Both the position numbers and the translations under genes were made by a program. The notes beneath the pieces are model-generated. The model saw nothing but the letters and a program-made list of their open reading frames with translations, did no database searches and had not been told where the DNA came from. A DNA stretch of 16,480 nucleotides from an uncultured Eubacterium sp. (GTDB taxonomy: Bacteria; Bacillota; Clostridia; Oscillospirales; Acutalibacteraceae). Below, piece by piece: positions 6,047-12,585 of the stretch. Numbering within the stretch: position 1 is the stretch's first letter; every line of letters starts with the position of its first letter. Location: the NCBI GenBank assembly GCA_905233805.1, contig CAJOER010000022.1:1-16480 (forward strand), read 5' to 3'.

Positions 6047-7786
6047 ATGCTCAGAAAACTCTCAAAATATATGAAGGGGCTGGGGCTTCTTTGCCTTATC
6101 AGCGCTTCGGGTATGATAGTCGAGGCGATTTGCGAAATGGCGCTCCCGTCGATAGCGAACCTTGTTTATAACAGGGTGTCCGACGCTGCGCAGACGGGGC
6201 AGGACATAAAGGCCTACGTTATAAAAATCGGGCTTGCCATGTTCGGTCTTGCGATAGTAGGCCTGCTCGGCGGTCTTGCCACGATGAAAGCGTCCTCCGA
6301 GGTCAGCCAGCGCTTTTCATACAGACTCAGGAAGGATATGTTCGACAAAATCAGCTCCTTCTCGTTTAAGAACATAGACGCGTTTTCAACCTCGTCGCTG
6401 ACTACGAGGATGACCAACGACGTTACTATGCTTCAGAATACTATTATGATGGTTTTGAGGATACTCGTAAGGGCGCCCGCGCTTCTCGTGGTATCTGCTT
6501 TCTTTGCGTTTTCGATTAACTGGCGCGTTTCAATGGTGCTCGTTGCGGTACTCCCGCTGATTATAATAATCGTTGCGCTTATTCTTAAATTCGGCTTCCC
6601 GCTTTTCCGCGCGATGCAGAGGAAAATCGACAACGTAAACCGCGTTGTTCAGGAGAATTTAATCGGTATAAGAGTTGTTAAAGCATACGTCCGCGAGGAC
6701 AGGGAAAAGGATAAGTTCCACGACGCGTCCGACGAGCTTGCGGCTCAGGGCGCAAAGGCGGCGGGACTTGTTGTAACCGTGCTCCCGATTATGCTTTTAC
6801 TGCTTAACGTTATAATTATGTTCATCTACTACAAGGGCGCGAAGGACGCGGCTGCGGGCAGGATGGACGTAGGCCAGATTTCGGTTCTTGCGGCGTATAT
6901 AGTTCAGGTTCTTATGAATATCGTTATGGTATCAATGCTGCTTTTACAGATTACGAGGGCGAAGGCGTGCGGCGAGCGTATAGTCGAGGTTCTCGATACC
7001 GAAATCGACATTAAAAACCCCGAAAATCCCTATATTCCCGAGAACTCGAAGGGCGAGATTGAATTTGAAAACGTATCCTTCGGTTACCGCGAGGGCGACA
7101 ACGTTCTTGAGGATATTACATTCAAAGCCGAGGCGGGCAGTATTATCGGAATTATCGGCTCCACGGGCTGCGGAAAATCGAGCCTTATCAGCCTTATTCC
7201 GAGGCTTTACGACGTTCACGGCGGAAGCGTGAAAATTGACGGCCTTGACGTCAGGGAATACGACCTTGCCGCGCTTCGCGACATTATCGGCGTAGTGCTT
7301 CAGAAGAACGTTTTATTCTCGGGCACTATAAGAGAAAATCTGCGCTGGGGCAAGAAGGACGCGAGCGATGAGGAGATTATCGCGGCGTGCAAGCTTGCGC
7401 AGGCGCACGAATTTATTGAAGAACAGCCCGACGGCTACGACACCGACCTTTCTCAGGGCGGACTCAATCTTTCGGGCGGTCAGAAACAGAGGCTTTGTAT
7501 CGCGAGGGCGATGATTAAAAAGCCTAAAATACTTATACTTGACGACTCAACCTCGGCGGTTGATACGGCTACCGAGGCAAAGATAAGAGAGAGCTTTTAC
7601 AACGAACTCGGCGACACGACGGTAATCATTATCGCCCAGCGTATTTCCTCGGTTATGGACGCGGATAAGATTATCGTTCTTGACGACGGAAAAATCGACT
7701 CCCTCGGCAATCATAAGGAGCTTATGGAAAACAGCGAAATTTACCGCGAAATCTATAAGACTCAGCAGAAGGGGGTGCTTGAATAA
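6047..7786 (+). CDS. Heterodimeric ABC exporter subunit with non-canonical ATP site (TM287-like)
   Basis: A 579-residue half-transporter. A six-helix exporter membrane domain (about 10-310) is followed by an ATPase domain. Walker A is GSTGCGKSS (371-379), the signature LSGGQ (475-479), and Walker B ends ILILDDSTSAVD. In Walker B the catalytic Glu after Asp499 is replaced by Asp500, and the switch His is Gln531 (IIIAQRISS). These two changes mark the degenerate-site subunit of heterodimeric exporters such as TM287/288 and LmrCD. Its intact signature should complete the active site of the partner. The gene ends in TAATG, sharing one base with the partner's start. The ribosome site is weak (AAAGAGAT). 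Substrate is unknown; drugs or lipids are typical. Confidence 0.93.
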   Translation: MLRKLSKYMKGLGLLCLISASGMIVEAICEMALPSIANLVYNRVSDAAQTGQDIKAYVIKIGLAMFGLAIVGLLGGLATMKASSEVSQRFSYRLRKDMFDKISSFSFKNIDAFSTSSLTTRMTNDVTMLQNTIMMVLRILVRAPALLVVSAFFAFSINWRVSMVLVAVLPLIIIIVALILKFGFPLFRAMQRKIDNVNRVVQENLIGIRVVKAYVREDREKDKFHDASDELAAQGAKAAGLVVTVLPIMLLLLNVIIMFIYYKGAKDAAAGRMDVGQISVLAAYIVQVLMNIVMVSMLLLQITRAKACGERIVEVLDTEIDIKNPENPYIPENSKGEIEFENVSFGYREGDNVLEDITFKAEAGSIIGIIGSTGCGKSSLISLIPRLYDVHGGSVKIDGLDVREYDLAALRDIIGVVLQKNVLFSGTIRENLRWGKKDASDEEIIAACKLAQAHEFIEEQPDGYDTDLSQGGLNLSGGQKQRLCIARAMIKKPKILILDDSTSAVDTATEAKIRESFYNELGDTTVIIIAQRISSVMDADKIIVLDDGKIDSLGNHKELMENSEIYREIYKTQQKGVLE

Positions 7787-9636
7787 TGGCAGGTCCCAGC
7801 GGAAGAAATCCAGGCATTGTAAAGCCGAAAAATGCGGGCAAAACGCTTAAAGGCATACTCGGTTATATCGGAAAAAGCAAGTACCTTCTTTTAGTCGTTT
7901 TCGTATCGCTTATACTGACGACCGTTTGCCAGACGGGCGCGTCCTACTGGCTTAAACCCATACTTAACGACGTTGCAAACACAATAAAGGCAGGCACCTT
8001 CGCAACCGAAGGACTAAGGCTGCTTTTCAAAAACCTTGCGATAGTATCGGCATTTTACGTAGGCGCCTCGATATTTATGTTTATTCAGGCGAAAATTATG
8101 GTAAAAATGGCGTATAAGACGACAAATCAGATAAGAAAAGATTTGTTCGACCATTTGCAGACTCTGCCGCTGAGATATTTTGACTCTCAGACTCACGGCG
8201 AGATAATGAGCCGCTTTACAAACGACGTCGATAATATCCAGATGATGCTTGAACAGACTATCGTTCAGTTCATATCTTCGATTTTCAGCTTCGTTTCAAC
8301 GATTATTATGATGATTGTTCTGAAATGGCAGCTCTTCCTCGTTGCGCTCGTTTTCCTTGTAATTATGATAGTGAACTCGGTTAATATTGCCAAGAGAACG
8401 AGGAAATACTACAAGGCGCAGCAGGCGTCGCTCGGCAAGATGAACGGTAATATCGAAGAGACTATGGAGGGCATGAAGGTCGTTAAGGTCTTTAACCACG
8501 AAGCCCAGGCGGGAGAAGAGTTTGACGCGCTTAACGACAAGTACAGAGAAGTTGCAACCAAGGCGAATTTCTACACTGGAATTATGGGCCCGTGCTCAAC
8601 GGGTATAAATAACGCCTCGTATGCTACGATAACGCTTTCGGGCGGACTTCTCGTTCTGCTCGGTTCTCTTGATATAGGAACGTTCTTCACCTTCCTCAGT
8701 TACTCAAAGCAGTTCACCCAGCCCATTAACCAGATAATGAACCAGATGAACAATATTTTCTCAGCCCTTGCGGGTGCGGAGAGAGTATTCGAAATTATGG
8801 ATATGGACAGCGAGATTGACGAGGGTACCGTAACCCTTGAAGAGGTTAAGGACGAGAACGGAAAGCACTGGTTCTGGCTTGACGGCGAGGAGAGAATCCC
8901 CGTTGAGGGCAAGGTTGTTTTTGACGGCGTTACCTTCGCTTACGTTGAAGGAAAGACGGTGCTTAAAGACATAAATCTTTACGCAAAACCGTCGCAGAAA
9001 ATTGCTTTCGTAGGTTCTACCGGCGCGGGAAAAACCACGATTACGAACCTGATTAACCGTTTTTACGATATTCAGGAAGGCTCGATAACCTACGACGGAA
9101 TTGACATAAAACGCATTAAAAAAGACGATTTAAGGCGCTCGCTGGCTATGGTTCTTCAGGACACGCACTTATTTACGGGAACGATAATGGACAACATACG
9201 CTACGGACGGCTTGACGCTACCGACGAGGAGTGCATAGCGGCTTCGAAGCTCGCCTCGGCACACTCGTTCATAAGGCATCTTGAAAAGGGGTATGAAACC
9301 AAGATTACGGGCGACGGAGCAAATCTTTCGCAGGGACAGCGGCAGCTTCTTTCTATAGCGAGGGCCGCGGTTGCCGACCCGCCGGTTATGATACTCGATG
9401 AGGCAACCTCCTCGGTTGATACGAGGACGGAGGCGCACATTGAGCACGGTATGGACCGTCTTATGGAGGGAAGAACCGTTTTCGTAATTGCGCACAGACT
9501 TTCAACCGTCCGTAATTCAAACGCAATTATGGTTCTCGAAAACGGAGAGATTATTGAGCGCGGCGACCACGCTTTCCTCCTTGAACAAAAGGGCAGATAT
9601 TACGAACTCTGCACGGGAAAGGCGAAACTTTCTTAG
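7786..9636 (+). CDS. Heterodimeric ABC exporter subunit with catalytic Walker B (TM288-like)
   Basis: 616 residues: a basic N-terminal extension, six membrane helices (about 35-330), and an ATPase domain with Walker A GSTGAGKTT (410-418), signature LSQGQ (514-518), Walker B MILDEATSSVD with catalytic Glu539, and switch His570. The signature departs from LSGGQ at its third residue. In the dimer this weak signature faces the Walker motifs of the upstream subunit, which also lack the catalytic Glu, giving one dead and one live ATP site. An insert of about 25 residues between membrane and ATPase domains (around 350-378, containing KHWFWLDGEERIP) is of the beta-hairpin type seen in TM288-like subunits. 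ATG overlaps the upstream stop by one base, with a G-rich ribosome site (GGGGGTG), so synthesis is coupled. I see no clear terminator after it. Confidence 0.94.
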   Translation: MAGPSGRNPGIVKPKNAGKTLKGILGYIGKSKYLLLVVFVSLILTTVCQTGASYWLKPILNDVANTIKAGTFATEGLRLLFKNLAIVSAFYVGASIFMFIQAKIMVKMAYKTTNQIRKDLFDHLQTLPLRYFDSQTHGEIMSRFTNDVDNIQMMLEQTIVQFISSIFSFVSTIIMMIVLKWQLFLVALVFLVIMIVNSVNIAKRTRKYYKAQQASLGKMNGNIEETMEGMKVVKVFNHEAQAGEEFDALNDKYREVATKANFYTGIMGPCSTGINNASYATITLSGGLLVLLGSLDIGTFFTFLSYSKQFTQPINQIMNQMNNIFSALAGAERVFEIMDMDSEIDEGTVTLEEVKDENGKHWFWLDGEERIPVEGKVVFDGVTFAYVEGKTVLKDINLYAKPSQKIAFVGSTGAGKTTITNLINRFYDIQEGSITYDGIDIKRIKKDDLRRSLAMVLQDTHLFTGTIMDNIRYGRLDATDEECIAASKLASAHSFIRHLEKGYETKITGDGANLSQGQRQLLSIARAAVADPPVMILDEATSSVDTRTEAHIEHGMDRLMEGRTVFVIAHRLSTVRNSNAIMVLENGEIIERGDHAFLLEQKGRYYELCTGKAKLS

Positions 9637-9700
9637 ATAAAATAAGTCAAATTGTCTATATATAAAATATTGGAAATTATAAAAAAATTTTTGAAAACAC

Positions 9701-9729
9701 TTTACAAATGGTTTTTATCGTGCTATAAT
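9701..9729 (+). promoter_or_regulatory. Sigma-A promoter for the sortase-substrate gene and envelope cluster
   Basis: TTTACA (9701-9706), a 17-base spacer, TATAAT (9724-9729) with extended -10 (GTGC). The leader to ATG 9788 is about 50 bases. It is the only good promoter seen before the 9788-15012 gene run. Confidence 0.82.
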
Positions 9730-9787
9730 CATTATAAATTATTATCTTGGAATAATATCAAGTAAAAAAAGTATGAGGTGTATACAA

Positions 9788-10351
9788 ATGAAAAAAGTAC
9801 TTTCTATAATCCTTTCGCTTGTTATGGCTGTATCGGTCGGAATGCTTGCTACGCCTGTGTTTGCAGTAGTAGGCAGCCAGGAAACTACCGCTCCGATTAC
9901 TCATAACAAGATTATCCCCCAGGTTAACGGTAAAGACGACGGTTCCGTTAAGTATGACTGGGTTTCGGACGACCCGAAGCAGATTAAGTTTACTTACGAC
10001 GGCGACGGCACTCTTGAAGACTGGGAATTCGGCGACCTTGAAGAGGGCGTTGATTATAAAGTAATTGACAGAGACGGCAACACTATCACCATCGAGTTAA
10101 TGGACGCTACCTATGACGGCGACATTATTGCTAACGCAATTGTTGACGAAGAAGAGGAAGAAGAATCCACTACCGAAGAGGAAGAAGAGGAAGAAGAGGA
10201 CGAAACCACTACTACTCAGCAGTCTCCCACAACTACTCAGAGAAACGAAGGTACTGTTTCTCCCAAGACCGGTGCAACCGCAGCAGCAGGTATTGCCGCT
10301 CTGGGTGCTGGCGTAGCTATCCTTACCGCTATTAAGAAGAAGGAAGACTAA
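9788..10351 (+). CDS. Secreted wall-anchored protein with SPKTG sorting signal
   Basis: 187 residues counted from ATG 9788, chosen because GAGGTG lies seven bases upstream; an in-frame ATG at 9773 overlaps that ribosome site and is unlikely. There is a signal peptide (MKK, hydrophobic core, likely cleavage after Ala26 in TPVFA), then a folded-looking region of about 90 residues rich in Asp, Gly and beta-type stretches (IKFTYDGDG, TITIELMDATYDGD). A low-complexity stalk follows, with two Glu runs then Thr/Gln/Pro. The end is a sorting signal: SPKTG (158-162), a 20-residue hydrophobic stretch and KKKED. (S/P)PxTG is the known motif of Clostridioides difficile class B sortase, and a class B sortase is the next gene. 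Function of the exposed domain is unknown. Confidence 0.88.
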   Translation: MKKVLSIILSLVMAVSVGMLATPVFAVVGSQETTAPITHNKIIPQVNGKDDGSVKYDWVSDDPKQIKFTYDGDGTLEDWEFGDLEEGVDYKVIDRDGNTITIELMDATYDGDIIANAIVDEEEEEESTTEEEEEEEEDETTTTQQSPTTTQRNEGTVSPKTGATAAAGIAALGAGVAILTAIKKKED

Positions 10352-10365
10352 TTTACAGCATTTTT

Positions 10366-10394
10366 GCCCGTAACTGGTGTTACGGGCTTTTTAT
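10366..10394 (+). terminator. Intrinsic terminator between sorting substrate and sortase
   Basis: A perfect 9-bp stem (10366-10374 with 10379-10387), loop tggt, then TTTTTATTT. No promoter is visible between it and the sortase start (10408), so it probably lowers rather than stops transcription, giving much substrate mRNA and less sortase mRNA. Confidence 0.85.
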
Positions 10395-10407
10395 TTGAGG
10401 TGTTTCA

Positions 10408-11232
10408 ATGTCGGAAGAAATTAAAGACAATTACAGCGAAGAACGTGAGGAGGAATACTCAAACCGAAGAGGCGCGACTATCCTTCTTGTTATAGTCGGC
10501 GTTGTGCTTATTATATTCGGTGCGGCGTATTCGGGATATTATCTGTATTCGCAGTACAGCGCAAAGCAGGACAGCAATCAGTATACGGAGATTATAAGCG
10601 AGCCGGTAACCGAGAAAACTGACGGCGGCATAGTTAAAAATCCGATTGATTTTAAAAGCCTTAAAAAGCAGAACGACGAGATATATGCGTGGATAAAGGT
10701 ACCCGGAACGAAGGTTGATTATCCCATTGTTCAGTCGGCGGCGTCTGACACGTTTTATCTTAAACACAGCGCGCTTACAAAAAGATGGGCGGCAAGCGGT
10801 GCGATATATACCGAAATGGTAAACGCGAAGGATTTTGACGACAGGGTTACCCTTATTTACGGCCATAACGGTTATTCGGACACGATGTTCACGACGCTCC
10901 ACTCGTTTGAGAGAGAGGACTTTTTCAAGGAGCATTCCAAGTTTTATATATACACGCCGAAGTCCAAACTGACTTACAGAATTGTATCGGCGTTTAAATA
11001 TGACAACAGGCATATAATGAACAGCTTTGATTTTCAGGATGAGGCGGTATTCAGCGACTTCCTTAATATGATTCAGAACCCTCAGTCAACGGTTAAGAAC
11101 GTCAGGGGCAAGCTTGACGAACCGCTGAACAGGGAGAGTAAAATAGTTGTTCTTTCAACATGCATTAAAAACCAGAAAAGTAACAGATATTTAGTTTGCG
11201 GGGTATTAATAAAAGATGAAAAAACCGATTGA
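10408..11232 (+). CDS. Class B sortase
   Basis: 274 residues. A charged cytoplasmic N-terminus and one membrane helix (about 23-47) are followed by an extracellular sortase domain. Class B features are VDYPIVQS, then DTFYLKHSA, then VTLIYGHNGYSDTMFTTL with catalytic His153, and IVVLSTC with catalytic Cys252 followed by Arg260 (NRYLV). Sortases cut cell-surface proteins at their sorting motif between Thr and Gly and join them to peptidoglycan. The directly upstream gene encodes an SPKTG protein, so it is the likely substrate. GAGGTG stands five bases before ATG. The 3' end overlaps the next frame by 17 bases. Class B assignment rests on motif style and neighbouring substrate, not on an alignment. 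Confidence 0.92.
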   Translation: MSEEIKDNYSEEREEEYSNRRGATILLVIVGVVLIIFGAAYSGYYLYSQYSAKQDSNQYTEIISEPVTEKTDGGIVKNPIDFKSLKKQNDEIYAWIKVPGTKVDYPIVQSAASDTFYLKHSALTKRWAASGAIYTEMVNAKDFDDRVTLIYGHNGYSDTMFTTLHSFEREDFFKEHSKFYIYTPKSKLTYRIVSAFKYDNRHIMNSFDFQDEAVFSDFLNMIQNPQSTVKNVRGKLDEPLNRESKIVVLSTCIKNQKSNRYLVCGVLIKDEKTD

Positions 11233-11761
11233 CCCTAATCTCGGCGACGCGCTTGACGAAGAGCTTCTGACGGGAGAACCCGCCGAGGAAATAAAAAAAG
11301 AAGAGTTCGGCTTTAACGATTACTCCACTCCTGCACCCGAACCGAAGTTCGACGTGAAGGATAAGGAAACGGGCGAGAGCATTGACCCGAACGAAAAGGC
11401 AGTGCCGGCGGCGATGGACCCCGATGACGACGAACACCACCATCACCATCACCACCACCATCATCATTCATCGGGCAGTTCGCATCACTCGTCAGGCAGT
11501 TCGCATCACTCGTCGGGCGGTTCGCATCATTCGTCGGGCAGCTCACATCACTCGTCAGGCAGTTCACACCGACATCATCATCACCATCACCACCACAAGA
11601 AGGAGAAGCAAAAGCTTCCCGTTCCTGCAAGGGTGGCGATAGGTTTTCTTATTGCAATATTTATTTTCGTTGCCGTAGGACTCGGCACCTTCCTTGCGCT
11701 AATGATTAACGGAAACAAGGACGTCAAGGGCGGAGAGCCGGATAGCGTTTATGGGTATTGA
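11216..11761 (+). CDS. N-terminal part of LCP protein: His-rich cytoplasmic region plus membrane anchor
   Basis: 181 residues. An acidic N-terminus (1-73) is followed by an extraordinary His-rich segment (74-127): eleven His in a row, about five SSGSSHH units, then eight His. Next are a basic stretch (KKEKQK) and one membrane helix (about 140-164), and a short outside part ending at TGA 11759-11761. This is the standard membrane-anchor layout of LytR-CpsA-Psr proteins, whose catalytic domain should begin right here with a hydrophobic strand and G-(I/V)-D-x-R. That sequence is present, but in the next frame. It is best read as the 5' half of one LCP gene of about 445 codons interrupted by a frame change near 11748-11756. 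The start overlaps the sortase end by 17 bases, and the ribosome site is weak. Confidence 0.72.
   Translation: MKKPIDPNLGDALDEELLTGEPAEEIKKEEFGFNDYSTPAPEPKFDVKDKETGESIDPNEKAVPAAMDPDDDEHHHHHHHHHHHSSGSSHHSSGSSHHSSGGSHHSSGSSHHSSGSSHRHHHHHHHHKKEKQKLPVPARVAIGFLIAIFIFVAVGLGTFLALMINGNKDVKGGEPDSVYGY
11468..11572 (+). repeat. Five tandem 21-bp units coding SSGSSHH
   Basis: Units start at 11468, 11489, 11510, 11531 and 11552, with consensus like tcgtcaggcagttcgcatca. They differ at a few, mostly third-codon, positions. They are flanked by CAC/CAT runs (11435-11467 and 11573-11596) and stay in the coding frame, so this is coding low-complexity expansion and not CRISPR. Confidence 0.9.
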
Positions 11762-12551
11762 CCAGAGGACGCTGGAAACTTCCGACAAGACCGATTTTGT
11801 CGGCGCTGCCGACGCGGATATTGTTCTTGCGATTGACTCAAAGACGGGGCTTACCAAGGCGATTTCCATCCCGCGTGACACTATGGTAGACATTGATATG
11901 TATACGGCAAGCGGTGTATTCCTGAGAACGCAGCAGGCTCAGCTCTGTCTTGCGTACGCTTACGGTGACGGAAGCACAAAAAGCTGCAAGAGCACGGTTG
12001 AAGCTATGAGCAGGGTTCTTATGGGTGTTCCGATTTCCAAATACTTTGCGCTTGACCTTGACGGAATCAAACCGCTTAATGACGAAATCGGCGGAGTTAC
12101 CGTTAAGTCCCTGTATGATTTTGACAGCATGGGCGTTAAGAAGGGCGATACGGTTACGCTTCACGGCGATATGGCGGAAACTTACGTAAGAGAGAGAAGT
12201 ATGGAAGAGCTTGACGCGTCGCTTAACAGAGGCGAGAGGCAGGTTCAGTACGTAAAGGCTTATGCGGCGAAGGTTCTGCCGACGGTTATGAAAGACTTTT
12301 CAACGGTAAACAAACTTTACGATATTGCTTCGGGATATTCAAATACTAATATTTCGCTCAGCAACGTAACATATATAGGAACGCTGCTTATGTCAAGGGG
12401 CGTTAAGGATTTTCAGACTATGACTTTAACGGGAGAGATGAAGGCGTCGAAGGACCCAGTATACGAAGGCGTTGTGCACGCTGAGTTTTATCCCGATGAG
12501 GACAGCGTAACGGAAGCTGTGCTCGATGCATTTTATACCCAGGTTGATTAA
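11751..12551 (+). CDS. LytR-CpsA-Psr (LCP) catalytic domain, frame-separated from its anchor
   Basis: 266 residues from the first ATG of the frame. The start MGIDQR corresponds to the first strand of an LCP domain (consensus LLLGxDxR), followed by DADIVLAIDSKTG, the conserved SIPRDT (39-44), ALDLDGIKPLNDEIGGV (about 100-116), and YVRERS (145-150) with NRGERQ (159-164) carrying the phosphate-binding Arg residues. LCP enzymes transfer undecaprenyl-linked polymers such as teichoic acid or capsule onto peptidoglycan outside the cell. Translated alone this frame would lack signal and anchor and remain in the cytoplasm, so either it is read together with the upstream frame (sequence error or frameshifting) or the gene is dead. 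It overlaps the upstream frame by 11 bases and is offset +1. Confidence 0.8.
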   Translation: MGIDQRTLETSDKTDFVGAADADIVLAIDSKTGLTKAISIPRDTMVDIDMYTASGVFLRTQQAQLCLAYAYGDGSTKSCKSTVEAMSRVLMGVPISKYFALDLDGIKPLNDEIGGVTVKSLYDFDSMGVKKGDTVTLHGDMAETYVRERSMEELDASLNRGERQVQYVKAYAAKVLPTVMKDFSTVNKLYDIASGYSNTNISLSNVTYIGTLLMSRGVKDFQTMTLTGEMKASKDPVYEGVVHAEFYPDEDSVTEAVLDAFYTQVD

Positions 12552-12585
12552 AGCAAAACTGACGGATTTAATGTGAGGACAGAAA

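Noticed and set aside
9325..9339. LSQGQ as a sign of a damaged transporter
   Set aside because: It matches the degenerate-site logic of heterodimeric exporters together with Asp500 and Gln531 of the partner.
9773..9787. Earlier in-frame ATG of the SPKTG protein
   Set aside because: It lies on top of the GAGGTG ribosome site that serves ATG 9788, and would add five residues before a normal signal peptide.
11468..11572. Possible CRISPR array
   Set aside because: Units are contiguous with no spacers, multiples of three, and in the coding frame of the His-rich region.
11382..11642. Overlapping 86-codon + frame through the His-rich repeat
   Set aside because: Another reading frame of the same repeats (Arg/Thr/Ile runs), with no start signal.
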